Source: DATESN01 sp035270785
GTDB lineage: Bacteria; Bacillota; Clostridia; Lachnospirales; Lachnospiraceae
Direction: 5' to 3'
NCBI GenBank assembly: GCA_035270785.1
Contig: DATESN010000078.1
Location: 1 to 57,163 of the forward strand
DNA: 57,163 nucleotides
Each line of letters opens with the position of its first letter. Position 1 is the stretch's first letter. This document shows positions 42,788-51,795 of the stretch, piece after piece. Under the pieces are notes generated by a model. That model was not told the origin of the DNA. It did no database searches and was given only the letters and a program-made list of their open reading frames with translations. Made by a program: the position numbers and the translations under genes.

Positions 42788-43898
42788 GTGGTTGAATTAG
42801 ACCAAATGAAATTAGAAATACTAACATATGAGAATCCATTAGCGGAAGTGAGGGATTCACTTTGACTTAGACAATAAGTCAAAAAGAATTCAAGAGTTAC
42901 AAAGAGAGATTGAAGACCCAAATTTTTGGGATAATCCAGAGTATTCTAATAAATGTATGAAAGAATTGAAAAACATGAAAGATATCATAGAAAGTTATGA
43001 TAATCTTAAAACACAATATGAAGATATTATAACTTTGATTCAAATGGGTTATGAAGATGAAGATTCAGAAATAGTCGTAGAAATTAAAGAAGAATTAAAT
43101 TCTTTTAAAACTATATTTGAAGAGATTAGGATTAGTACTTTGTTATCCAATGAATATGATAGTAACAGTGCGATACTAAAATTAAATGCAGGAGCAGGGG
43201 GAACAGAAAGTTGTGACTGGGCTAGCATGCTTTATCGTATGTATACAAGATGGGCCGAAAAGAAAGGGTTTTCTGTGGATATACTAGATTATCTTTCTGG
43301 AGAAGAGGCTGGAATTAAATCAGTAACATTTCAAGTTAATGGAGAGAATGCCTTCGGATACTTGAAATCTGAAAAAGGTGTTCATAGACTCGTTCGTATC
43401 TCACCCTTTAATTCCCAAGGAAAGAGACAAACCTCTTTTGTTTCATTAGATGTTATGCCAGATATCGAGGAAGATTTAGATGTAGATATTGATGATGATG
43501 ATTTGAGGATTGATACTTACCGAAGTAGTGGTGCGGGAGGTCAGCATATTAATAAAACATCATCCGCAATTAGGATTACCCATATTCCAACAGGAACGGT
43601 AGTGCAATGTCAGAATGAAAGGTCTCAACATAGCAATAAAGATAAGGCAATGCAAATGTTGAAGGCAAAGTTATTTATATTAAAGCAAGAAGCTAATGCA
43701 GATAAGCTATCAGATATCCGCGGAGATGTAAAAGAAATTGGTTGGGGCAATCAAATACGTTCTTATGTGATGCAACCCTATACAATGGTAAAGGATCATA
43801 GAACAGGTGAAGAATCTGGTAATGTGGATGCAGTTATGGATGGGGCAATTGATACTTTTATAAATGCATATTTAAAATGGAAAAGCGTTGGAAATTAA
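42788..43898 (+). CDS. prfB: Peptide chain release factor 2, with programmed +1 frameshift
   Basis: Releases the finished chain at UGA and UAA codons. The gene needs a +1 frameshift. A GTG start at 42788 with an AAGGTGGTGA site opens 25 codons ending CTT, then an in-frame TGA at 42863-42865. Reading CTT TGAC with one base skipped continues from 42864 as DLDNKSKRIQELQ ... for 344 codons, giving 369 aa. This is the classic autoregulatory arrangement: low RF2 lets ribosomes pause at TGA and shift. An AGGG sequence just upstream may act as the stimulating internal Shine-Dalgarno. The stop-codon motif SPF (in ISPFNSQGKR) and the catalytic GGQ (in GAGGQHINKT) are both present. Confidence 0.96.
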
Positions 43899-43909
43899 TC
43901 CAACGCTTT
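43882..43909 (+). terminator. Terminator overlapping the end of prfB
   Basis: AAAGCGTTGGA pairs with TCCAACGCTTT; the prfB stop codon lies in the loop. TTTTTT follows at a short distance. Confidence 0.85.
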
Positions 43910-43963
43910 CATTTTTTATGTAATACAAAACAAGTTGTGAACAAAACAAGTTATGATAAATGA

Positions 43964-44683
43964 CTATATTTTTTGTGAATGACAGTTCATCAAATCCATG
44001 TAAAAGTTAACTTTTATAGCATTGGTGTAGGGAATAATCCATAAAAAGCCTAATCCAAAAGTTAGTAAACAAAGTAGGTATAGGGGAATAAAACTAACTA
44101 ATACATAGAAAAAGTATCCTTTATATCCTTTCATAACTTTATTACTCATGGAAACAATCTGTTTTGTAGAGTAATCTGGAAAGTCCTGCATAATAAAAAA
44201 ACATTGTGATAACCCAAGTAAACGATAACAACAAATAACAATTCCAGCAAGTAATAATAAGGTCATTATGGGAATGAGGATAAGCTCATCGGTAAAGTTA
44301 TATAGGAAAAGGGTCACAACAAAAGGGAAAAGACATACAGCCGTAGTTAAAATCATAGTTAGTTCAATCATGATTGCTTTATCAGAATGCAATTTAAAAC
44401 CATAAAAAATATCACTAATAGAATAGTTACGTTTACTACAGAAATTCAAATAAAGCCTTGCCTGCCCTGAAAGAAAGACTCCAGTTAATAATTGCAATAA
44501 AAAGATGAATGTATAATAGATAACCATACCAAAGATCGTACTTTGATTAATAGTAAAAAAGGCAACAGATAATATTCCTATAGTAATAAACTCGATAATA
44601 ATAAAAGCAGTGATGAGCTTACTATAGTGCCCTAATAACTGTCCTTTTGCAAGGGATTTTAAAGAGGAAGAAGATTTATTCAT
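43964..44683 (-). CDS. DUF975-like integral membrane protein
   Basis: A protein of about 239 aa with some six hydrophobic segments. The cytoplasmic start SSSSLKSLAKGQLLGHY and the motif NYSISDIFYGFK after the second or third helix recall DUF975 proteins of Firmicutes, whose role is unknown. ATG 44683 is favoured because GGATGG lies about 8 bases upstream; ATG 44704 lacks a site. It is the last of three consecutive minus-strand genes, five bases after the metalloprotease-like gene. Confidence 0.65.
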   Translation of the reverse strand: MNKSSSSLKSLAKGQLLGHYSKLITAFIIIEFITIGILSVAFFTINQSTIFGMVIYYTFIFLLQLLTGVFLSGQARLYLNFCSKRNYSISDIFYGFKLHSDKAIMIELTMILTTAVCLFPFVVTLFLYNFTDELILIPIMTLLLLAGIVICCYRLLGLSQCFFIMQDFPDYSTKQIVSMSNKVMKGYKGYFFYVLVSFIPLYLLCLLTFGLGFLWIIPYTNAIKVNFYMDLMNCHSQKI

Positions 44684-44708
44684 ATTTATACCATCCATAT
44701 CCACATGA

Positions 44709-45158
44709 TTAACATGCGGTATTTACATTCATACCTTTATATTGTAAACCATCGGTAGACTTTAAGCTTTGTTGATAAGGGTTTTCTTCATTGTAATATT
44801 TTATTTGTGTACTAGTAACTCCGCCAGCTACATAAGAACGGCCACATTCAGGACAAATTGCGCTTTTTAAAGAGACATTGGCACTTACAACATGTCCATT
44901 TTTTTGAGCAGCCTTGGAGTAAGCATTTGTTACGTGTTCTTGCTCGTGGGCCATAACTCTTGACATAGATGCCTCTGGAGATATATGTGAAGCTGATTTG
45001 AAAGATACCATCTCATCGGAACCATCTTGATATTTTCTGTTCGCACAAGTTTCGCATTCTTCAGGAGAAGCTTGGCGACTAGGATCTTTTGAGTTTTGAA
45101 GATGAAGCTGTTGCATAGAAGAAAATGAGCTTCCATATCCATTTATACTACCTATCAT
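44709..45158 (-). CDS. Putative zinc metalloprotease-like protein (HExxH)
   Basis: A 149-aa protein without signal peptide. A CETC pair near residue 30 is followed by SPEASMSRVMAHEQEHVTNAYSKA, where HEQEH is the HExxH zinc motif, and a second Cys pair, CPECG, near residue 103. This combination resembles the SprA-related family of putative metallopeptidases; assignment is tentative. ATG 45158 is chosen because GGGAGGG lies six bases upstream. The gene overlaps the preceding gene by 11 bases and is followed by the DUF975-like gene. Confidence 0.6.
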   Translation of the reverse strand: MIGSINGYGSSFSSMQQLHLQNSKDPSRQASPEECETCANRKYQDGSDEMVSFKSASHISPEASMSRVMAHEQEHVTNAYSKAAQKNGHVVSANVSLKSAICPECGRSYVAGGVTSTQIKYYNEENPYQQSLKSTDGLQYKGMNVNTAC

Positions 45159-45609
45159 ATATAACCCTCCCATCCATATTTTCAGCATCGTTTTGGGGAT
45201 TTCCTGTCAAACTTTCACTTGCATCTTCAAAAGATTCCCCAAATATTTGTTCAAAGTTAGTATTAAATTGTTCTCGCATAGAAGGAATCGTTAATACCAT
45301 AACAATGATAGAGACTATAAATATAGTATTTAAAACCAGTCCAATTATGCCTGTTATTAATCCAACCACGGCAGTAGAATGCAATTCCTTTTTATTATCT
45401 TTTGAAAGAATAGCAAATATAATCGATAGCCCTCCAAAAACACATGGTAGATATACAGGACCAAGTATCATAGTTACAATTGTAGTAATACCCATTAGTA
45501 AGGATACAGCTGCAAAAGAATTAGCGGTTTCTTTCATGGATCTATTTATATAGCAATTATGTTCATCTAAATTTTGATTAGAATTTTGGTTGTTTTGGTA
45601 AGAATTCAT
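45148..45609 (-). CDS. DUF4190-like small membrane protein
   Basis: A 153-aa protein with a polar, Asn/Gln-rich N-terminus, then hydrophobic segments at about 30-68 and 80-108 and a polar acidic tail. The spacing of the two Gly/Ile-rich hairpins (SLLMGITTIVTMIL and AVVGLITGIIGLVLN) resembles DUF4190 proteins. Role is unknown. It is first of a three-gene unit transcribed away from tex, with an AAGGG site before the ATG. Confidence 0.6.
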   Translation of the reverse strand: MNSYQNNQNSNQNLDEHNCYINRSMKETANSFAAVSLLMGITTIVTMILGPVYLPCVFGGLSIIFAILSKDNKKELHSTAVVGLITGIIGLVLNTIFIVSIIVMVLTIPSMREQFNTNFEQIFGESFEDASESLTGNPQNDAENMDGRVIYDR

Positions 45610-45723
45610 AGTATGTATCCCTTCGTATTTAGATAATAATCATAACACCCTTTTCCGCTTAGTACAATTACTTCTTGATAAAGGACCTACTCTTCTTATA
45701 TAATAAAGGTCGGAGGTAATGTT

Positions 45724-48093
45724 ATGGACATTATATTAAAATTAAAAGAAGAACTAAAAGTAGAGAAATGGCAGATAGAAGCAGCTGTAAAACTAATTGA
45801 TGAGGGTAATACAATTCCCTTTATATCCAGATATCGTAAAGAAGTTACTGGTTCATTAAATGATGAAGTTTTAAGGGATTTGCATGAAAGGCTTATTTAT
45901 CTTAGAAACTTGGAAGATAAAAAAGAACAAGTACTAGGAAGTATAGAAGAACAAGGAAAGTTATCACAAGAGTTGAAAAATAAGATCCTTGCAGCACAAA
46001 CGCTAGTGGTTGTAGAAGATCTATACAGACCATATAGACCTAAAAGGAAGACGAGAGCCAGTGTGGCAAAAGAAAAGGGACTTGATGAATTGGCACAAAC
46101 AATACTACTTCAGAAAATAATGATTCCTATTGAAGAAGAAGCAAAGAAGTATGTAAGCCAAGAGAAAGAAGTTCACACTGTGGAACAGGCAATACAAGGA
46201 GCAAAAGATATTATTGCAGAGTGTATTTCAGATGAAGCAGACCACAGAATCTATATTCGTGATATTACCTTTGACATGGGAAAACTTACAAGTAGTACAA
46301 AAAACATAAAAACGGAAAGTGTTTATGAAATGTATTATAACTATGAGGAGCCTATTAAAAAAATAGCGCCACATAGAGTTTTAGCACTGAATCGTGGTGA
46401 AAGTGAAAAGATTTTAAATGTGAAGTTGGAAGTGGAAGAAGAAAGAATTTTAAGATATTTGCGTACCAAAGTAATAGTAGAAGATAACCCACACACAACA
46501 TTGTTGTTGGAAGAAGTGGTTGCTGATAGTTACCATAGACTAATTGCACCGGCTATTGAAAGAGAAATCAGAAATGAATTAACGGAGCGGGCAGAAAATG
46601 GTGCGATTGATGTGTTTGGTAAGAATCTTCAGCAACTATTAATGCAACCTCCTATTTCAGGAAAAGTTGTTCTTGGCTGGGATCCTGCTTTTCGTACTGG
46701 ATGTAAACTTGCGGTAGTTGATTCTACAGGAAAGGTATTAGATACAAAAGTTATTTTTCCAACGGCTCCTCAGTTTAAGGTGGCGGAAGCAAAAGAAGAA
46801 GTAAAAAGGATGATCAAAAAAAATAATATAAATTTAATTTCTGTGGGAAATGGAACAGCCTCTAGAGAATCAGAACAGATAATAGTGGAATTAATAAAAG
46901 AGGTCAATACCCCACTTCAATATGTGGTTGTAAGTGAAGCGGGAGCCTCTGTTTACTCTGCAAGTAAGCTAGCAACAGAAGAATTTCCGCATTATGATGT
47001 AGGACAAAGAAGTGCTGCATCTATTGCAAGAAGACTACAAGACCCACTGGCAGAACTTGTGAAGATTGACCCAAAGGCGATTGGTGTAGGGCAATATCAA
47101 CACGATATGAATCAAAAAAAATTAAGCGAAGCTTTAGGCAACGTTGTTGAAGATTGTGTGAATAAAGTTGGCGTTGATTTAAATACTGCTTCGGCATCTT
47201 TGCTAGAATATATTTCCGGGGTTACAAAGGTAATCGCTAGAAACATTGTAGATTATCGCGAGAGTAATGGCCGTTTTACAAACCGTAAGCAACTATTGAA
47301 GGTAGCAAAGCTTGGACCAAAAGCTTACGAACAATGTGCCGGATTTATGCGAATTGTTGATGGCGATAATCCGTTAGATGCAACTAGTGTTCATCCAGAA
47401 ACGTATGAAGCAACAAGAAAGCTTCTTGAAAAGGTTGGACTTAACATGGAAGATGTTAAAAAGATTCAAAAAGAAGCAGTGTTAAATAAAGGAAAGGCAA
47501 ATAATGTTGCAACTACCACCAAGGATAAAAAGGTGGAACCAAAAAAAATAATGATTAAAAATACGAATACTGCAATGGGGAAAGCCATGGCTGCAGCAAT
47601 GAGCGGAATAGCATTTGAAGAGGAAGCGACAAAAGATTTGCAAAAAGGATCAGTTAATCCATTAATAAATAAGTCAAATAGCCATTCAAGCTCTATTGGT
47701 TCATCTATAAAAGATAAAGCCAAACTTGCAGCAGAATTGCAAATTGGAGAAATTACTTTAAATGATATCATTAGTGAGTTAGAGAAACCTGCCAGGGATC
47801 CACGTGAAAATATGCCGACGCCTATTTTAAGGAGTGATGTTCTTGAGATGAAAGATCTGACACCTGGAATGATTTTAAAAGGTACAGTTCGTAATGTAAT
47901 TGATTTTGGTGCGTTTGTTGATATTGGAGTTCATCAAGATGGACTTGTTCATATATCCCAAATTACAGATAGGTTTATTAAGCATCCCCTAGAGGCAGTT
48001 AGCGTTGGGGATATTGTAGAGGTAAAAGTAATGGAGGTTGATGCCACGAAAAAGAGAATTGCATTGACAATGAAATTGGGAGCAACTAAATAA
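45724..48093 (+). CDS. tex: Tex family RNA-binding protein with an extra internal segment
   Basis: Cytoplasmic nucleic-acid-binding protein of the Tex/Spt6 type. It has the N-terminal helical part (IPFISRYRKEVTGSLND), the YqgF-like nuclease fold (LGWDPAFRTGCKLAVVD), helix-hairpin-helix motifs (ISGVTKVIARNIVDYR), and a C-terminal S1 domain (GTVRNVIDFGAFVDIGVHQDG). Tex proteins are normally about 715-725 aa; this one is 789. The excess lies at residues 585-667, a Lys/Ser/Asn-rich low-complexity insert between the HhH region and the conserved EITLNDIISELEKPARDPR. The insert keeps the frame, so the protein is probably functional. GGAGG lies upstream. Confidence 0.94.
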   Translation: MDIILKLKEELKVEKWQIEAAVKLIDEGNTIPFISRYRKEVTGSLNDEVLRDLHERLIYLRNLEDKKEQVLGSIEEQGKLSQELKNKILAAQTLVVVEDLYRPYRPKRKTRASVAKEKGLDELAQTILLQKIMIPIEEEAKKYVSQEKEVHTVEQAIQGAKDIIAECISDEADHRIYIRDITFDMGKLTSSTKNIKTESVYEMYYNYEEPIKKIAPHRVLALNRGESEKILNVKLEVEEERILRYLRTKVIVEDNPHTTLLLEEVVADSYHRLIAPAIEREIRNELTERAENGAIDVFGKNLQQLLMQPPISGKVVLGWDPAFRTGCKLAVVDSTGKVLDTKVIFPTAPQFKVAEAKEEVKRMIKKNNINLISVGNGTASRESEQIIVELIKEVNTPLQYVVVSEAGASVYSASKLATEEFPHYDVGQRSAASIARRLQDPLAELVKIDPKAIGVGQYQHDMNQKKLSEALGNVVEDCVNKVGVDLNTASASLLEYISGVTKVIARNIVDYRESNGRFTNRKQLLKVAKLGPKAYEQCAGFMRIVDGDNPLDATSVHPETYEATRKLLEKVGLNMEDVKKIQKEAVLNKGKANNVATTTKDKKVEPKKIMIKNTNTAMGKAMAAAMSGIAFEEEATKDLQKGSVNPLINKSNSHSSSIGSSIKDKAKLAAELQIGEITLNDIISELEKPARDPRENMPTPILRSDVLEMKDLTPGMILKGTVRNVIDFGAFVDIGVHQDGLVHISQITDRFIKHPLEAVSVGDIVEVKVMEVDATKKRIALTMKLGATK

Positions 48094-48108
48094 TATATAA
48101 AATCTTCA

Positions 48109-48137
48109 TTGACAAGAATAAGAAATGGTTTTATGAT
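48109..48137 (+). promoter_or_regulatory. Promoter of the FMN riboswitch-ribU unit
   Basis: TTGACA, a 17-base spacer and TATGAT, about 45 bases before the riboswitch aptamer. Confidence 0.65.
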
Positions 48138-48190
48138 AACAATGAAATAACAAGTTGCTATTCCATACTAACTTGTTCATAACTGTAAAG

Positions 48191-48330
48191 TTCTTCGGGG
48201 TTGGGTGTAATTCCCTACCGGCGGTAATAATTATTTGTTTGATTTAGTCCGCGACCCATATATGTGAAATATATGGCTGATTTGGTGGGATTCCAAAACC
48301 GACAGTAAAGTCTGGATGATAGAAGAAAAG
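48191..48330 (+). ncRNA. FMN riboswitch (RFN element)
   Basis: The conserved parts are all visible: TTCTTCGGGG-TTGGGTG, ATTCCCTACCGGCGGT, AGTCCGCGACCC, a variable ATATAT hairpin, GGTGGGATTCCAAAACCGACAGTAAAGTC and TGGATG-ATAGAAGAA closing P1. It binds FMN and lowers expression of the riboflavin transporter gene downstream, acting here through the terminator at 48348. Confidence 0.95.
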
Positions 48331-48347
48331 GATTAAGATTATTTTAG

Positions 48348-48377
48348 TGCCCCGAATTTAAGTTTCGGGGCATTTTT
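48348..48377 (+). terminator. Riboswitch expression-platform terminator
   Basis: TGCCCCGAA pairs with TTCGGGGCA, followed by TTTTT. It lies directly after the aptamer, so FMN binding would favour termination. Between here and the ribU ATG (48515) no other feature is evident. Confidence 0.85.
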
Positions 48378-48514
48378 TATTCTAATAGCCTTCTGAAGAG
48401 TCTTTGTAATGTTCTTATCAATAGGAGTAAATATGAGGAATAGAATCATATTTAAGTTTGTGTTCCTTAAAGGAATGCAAACATCCGCACACTAAACTGG
48501 AGGATCAAATTATT

Positions 48515-49258
48515 ATGAGTAAAGTAACAGATTTTTTTCAAAAAGTATCAGAGAACGTGATTTTTGTGTTGGTGTTTCTTGCTGTTGTGGTGTTCATGTT
48601 TTTAATTGCCTACATGGCGGAAAAATTAATACAAAAGAAGAATGGCACAAAGGATAAGATATTCAACACAAGGAAAACAGCAATGATTGGCATGTTTTCA
48701 GCTATATCAATGGTTTTGATGTTGTTTGAATTTCCACTCCCATTTTTGGCACCACCTTTCTATGAACTGGATGCTAGTGAATTACCAGTACTTATTTGTG
48801 GGTTTGCATTTGGACCCGTGGCAGCCGTTATCACGGAATTTTGTAAAATTTTATTAAAACTATTATTTCGCTCTACTAGTACAGCTTTTGTAGGAGAGCT
48901 TGCAAATTTTGCGATTGGATGTAGTTTGATTTTACCTGCAACCATTATTTATCACTTCAAAAAAAAGAAAAAAATTGCAATGATTGGTTGTATAATAGGA
49001 ACTTTGTGTATTACTATATTCGGCACCTTATTTAACGCTCTTTATCTGTTGCCTGCATTTTCCAAATTATATGGTATGGATTTAGGACTTATTATTGACA
49101 TGGGAACAAAAATAAACCGACATATTACGGGTATAACAACGTTTGTTATTTTTGCGGTTGCTCCCATTAATCTTATAAAGGGTGGGGCAATTTCCATATT
49201 GACGATGCTAGTGTATAAGCCACTCAGTCCTATTTTGAAGGAAGGGCATAATAGATAA
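48515..49258 (+). CDS. ribU: Riboflavin ECF transporter S-component RibU
   Basis: Membrane protein that binds riboflavin and couples to a shared ECF module encoded elsewhere. It is 247 aa. After an additional N-terminal helix (to about residue 45), the RibU domain begins KTAMIGMFSAISMVLMLFEFPLPF, with the typical YELDASELPVLICGFAFGPVAAVITEF motif. ATG 48515 has GGAGG 11 bases upstream; a TTG at 48458 is unlikely. The FMN riboswitch upstream confirms the flavin link. A strong hairpin follows the gene. Confidence 0.92.
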   Translation: MSKVTDFFQKVSENVIFVLVFLAVVVFMFLIAYMAEKLIQKKNGTKDKIFNTRKTAMIGMFSAISMVLMLFEFPLPFLAPPFYELDASELPVLICGFAFGPVAAVITEFCKILLKLLFRSTSTAFVGELANFAIGCSLILPATIIYHFKKKKKIAMIGCIIGTLCITIFGTLFNALYLLPAFSKLYGMDLGLIIDMGTKINRHITGITTFVIFAVAPINLIKGGAISILTMLVYKPLSPILKEGHNR

Positions 49259-49299
49259 GTCGCTTAAGCACAAGAAAATAACGTTTTCGTACATTGGAA

Positions 49300-49345
49300 C
49301 ACCTACTTTCAAGAGTTATACTAATTCTAGAAAGTAGGTGTTTTT
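49300..49345 (+). terminator. Terminator after ribU, abutting the next gene start
   Basis: CACCTACTTTC and GAAAGTAGGTG form an 11-bp stem, extended inside by AGAGTTA/TAATTCT to a three-base loop, and TTTTT follows. The MATE gene's GTG start follows at once. Confidence 0.8.
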
Positions 49346-50677
49346 GTGGTAAATGATATGACAGAAGGGAAACCTCTCCAATTAGTTGTTTCCTTTTTTA
49401 TTCCCCTTTTGTTAGGAAACCTATTTCAACAACTTTATAATATGGTTGATTCTATTGTAGTCGGAAAGGGAATTAATGATCAGGCATTAGCAGCGGTTGG
49501 TTCAACTAGCTCCATTAATTTTTTCATATTTGGATTTGTAATAGGACTAACAAATGGAATTGCCATCTTAATGGCACAAGCCTTTGGTGCAAAAGAATAT
49601 GATAGGCTTTGCAGGGTTATTGCAATGTCAGTAGTCCTTTGCTTTGCGGTAGCCATTACTATGTCAATAATTAGTTTTTTTGGTGGAAGATGGATTTTAT
49701 TGAAACTGAAAACGCCTCCAGAAATATTGGAAGATGCTTTGATTTATATAAAGATTATTTATGTGGGAATTATTGTGACGGTAGCTAATAATATATGTGT
49801 TTCATTACTTCGAGCATTGGGAGACAGTAAAACGCCCTTAATAGCCATTGCGGGTGCATCTGTTCTTAATCTTGTATTGGATATTGTTTTAATTATTGGA
49901 TTTAAAACGGGGGTAGCGGGTGCAGCATACGCAACGGTTTTTGCACAACTATGTTCTGTGTCTTACTGCGTTGGAAGATTACGAAAAATTGAAGTCCTTC
50001 AATTTAAAAAGCAACATTGGAAAATAAATCTTCCATTAATTAGTCAGCTATTTAAGATGGGGATCCCAGTTGCCATCATGAATTCCATAACGGCAATTGG
50101 TGGCATGGCACTTCAATATTATGTAAATGTTTTGGGAGCCGCCTATACAGCGGCTTATTCTGCATGCATGAAGCTACTCATATTTTTCGAACAACCAGGC
50201 TTGAATATGGGATTTACAATTTCAACTTTTGCAGGACAAAACTTAGGTGCTAAAAAGGTGGAAAGAATAGGCGTTGGCCTACGAAAATGTGTCATAATCA
50301 GCACTGGAATCAATATTGTGCTAGGGGCTATGCTAATTTTAATTCCAGAACAGCTAGCATCCATTATGCTCTCTGATCCAACAATTATTGCTCACACAAA
50401 AGAGTTTTTACCAATAGGTGGTATGTTTATTTGGATTTTGGGATTCCTATTTATTTTTCGTTCGGCTTCTCAGGGAATGGGACATACCGTGATTCCAATG
50501 TTGTCAGGAATAGTGGAGCTCATATTACGAATAGCAGTTGTTTTGATAGTCCGAGAATCCTTTGGATTTGCCGGAATTGCTATCGCAGAAGTATCGGCAT
50601 GGACAGGAGCAGCGCTAATGCTTATGATTTATTATTTTCATGTTATTTCCTTTCATCAAAAACAAGTAGTGACTTAA
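49346..50677 (+). CDS. MATE family efflux transporter
   Basis: Membrane antiporter (443 aa, about 12 helices in two halves) that uses Na+ or H+ to expel drugs or metabolites. The N-terminal MTEGKPLQLVVSFFIPLLLGNLFQQLYNMVDSIVVGK is typical of the bacterial MATE group. The repeated half starts LISQLFKMGIPVAIMNSITAIG. The start is either GTG 49346, whose only ribosome-like site (AGGTG) lies in the terminator stem, or ATG 49358. It therefore may be translated only when that hairpin is open. Substrate unknown. Confidence 0.9.
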   Translation: MVNDMTEGKPLQLVVSFFIPLLLGNLFQQLYNMVDSIVVGKGINDQALAAVGSTSSINFFIFGFVIGLTNGIAILMAQAFGAKEYDRLCRVIAMSVVLCFAVAITMSIISFFGGRWILLKLKTPPEILEDALIYIKIIYVGIIVTVANNICVSLLRALGDSKTPLIAIAGASVLNLVLDIVLIIGFKTGVAGAAYATVFAQLCSVSYCVGRLRKIEVLQFKKQHWKINLPLISQLFKMGIPVAIMNSITAIGGMALQYYVNVLGAAYTAAYSACMKLLIFFEQPGLNMGFTISTFAGQNLGAKKVERIGVGLRKCVIISTGINIVLGAMLILIPEQLASIMLSDPTIIAHTKEFLPIGGMFIWILGFLFIFRSASQGMGHTVIPMLSGIVELILRIAVVLIVRESFGFAGIAIAEVSAWTGAALMLMIYYFHVISFHQKQVVT

Positions 50678-50767
50678 ATTATAAATAGAAATGATAACAT
50701 TTGACCTAGGCAGGAATTTTTCTTGAATTTTATATGAAACTGACTATAATAGAAAGTAGTCAACTGA

Positions 50768-50796
50768 AGAGCACCTACCATTTGTAGGTGCTCTTT
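50768..50796 (+). terminator. Terminator after the MATE gene
   Basis: AGAGCACCTAC and GTAGGTGCTCT form a perfect 11-bp stem with loop CATTT and a short TTT. Confidence 0.75.
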
Positions 50797-50851
50797 CAAA
50801 GAATAAGTATCAATGCGTTGAATGGGAAAATTGATAGGAGTGAATGAAGAA

Positions 50852-51328
50852 ATGGAAGTGGAATTTGATGTTAACATCACATTTAATGTGATGTATGATT
50901 ATTTATTAAGCCACGCATATAGTGGATTGCAGGGAATGCTTGGAACCCTAGTTGGTGCGCTTTTGATAGTTGCATTTTCAATGACAAAATATCCGATTTA
51001 TTTAATCTTTGGAGCGGTTATTATACTTTATTTACCTTGTAATCTTATATTAAAAGCAAAACAACAATCTATGAATTCCATATTTAAAAAACCTCTTCAT
51101 TATAAAATGACGGAGGATGGGGTAGAGGTATCTCAAGGAAATCTTATAGAAATGCAAAAGTGGGAAAATATGCACAAAGCAGTTTCAACCAAAAATAGCA
51201 TTATTTTATACACATCTGTTGCGAATGCAAGTATTTTTCCTAAGAATGATTTGAAGGATAGTAAGTCTAAGGTGATAGAAATGATTTCTACTCATATGCC
51301 ACCCAAAAAGGTAAAGATCAAAGACTAA
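50852..51328 (+). CDS. YcxB-like membrane protein
   Basis: A 158-aa protein: a short polar start (EVEFDVNITFNVMYDYLL), two membrane helices (about residues 32-72), then a cytoplasmic YcxB-like beta domain (LHYKMTEDGVEVSQGNLIEMQKWENM ... SIILYTSVANASIFPKNDL). The role of this family is unknown. AGGAG precedes ATG 50852 by about 11 bases; ATG 50822 in the same frame is an alternative with no clear site. It begins a cluster leading into the t6A genes. Confidence 0.75.
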   Translation: MEVEFDVNITFNVMYDYLLSHAYSGLQGMLGTLVGALLIVAFSMTKYPIYLIFGAVIILYLPCNLILKAKQQSMNSIFKKPLHYKMTEDGVEVSQGNLIEMQKWENMHKAVSTKNSIILYTSVANASIFPKNDLKDSKSKVIEMISTHMPPKKVKIKD

Positions 51329-51358
51329 GGATCATTAAATAGCTAGAAGGATGTAGAA

Positions 51359-51784
51359 ATGATAATAGAAACATATAGTGCAAATGAAACATATGAATTG
51401 GGTAAAAAGTTAGGGGAAACTGCCAATCCTGGAGAAGTCTATACTTTAATTGGAGACTTAGGTGTTGGAAAGACTGTTTTTACCCAAGGGGTGGCAGAAG
51501 GCTTATCCATTGAAGAACCTATTACAAGCCCTACCTTTACGATTGTTCAAATTTATGAAGAAGGAAGATTACCTTTTTATCATTTCGATGTATATCGTAT
51601 TGGGGACGTGTCCGAAATGGATGAGATAGGGTATGAAGATTATTTTTATGGAGATGGTATTTGTTTTATTGAATGGGCTAATTTAATTACAGAAATTTTA
51701 CCGGACCATTACAAGCAAATCACCATTGAAAAAGAGTTGGAAAAAGGATTTGATTATAGAAAGATTACAATAGAGGACAAGTAG
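51359..51784 (+). CDS. tsaE: tRNA t6A synthesis ATPase TsaE
   Basis: ATPase needed for N6-threonylcarbamoyladenosine at position 37 of ANN-decoding tRNAs, acting with TsaB and TsaD. Walker A is GDLGVGKT (residues 32-39), with the family's SPTFTIVQIYE and FHFD-like YHFDVYRIGD motifs, and FIEWA as the Walker B-like strand. Length is 141 aa. Immediately followed by tsaB. Confidence 0.94.
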   Translation: MIIETYSANETYELGKKLGETANPGEVYTLIGDLGVGKTVFTQGVAEGLSIEEPITSPTFTIVQIYEEGRLPFYHFDVYRIGDVSEMDEIGYEDYFYGDGICFIEWANLITEILPDHYKQITIEKELEKGFDYRKITIEDK

Positions 51785-51795
51785 AGGTAAAATGA

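Noticed and set aside
42957..43898. RF2 starting at ATG 42957
   Set aside because: The conserved N-terminus continues upstream through the frameshift to GTG 42788.
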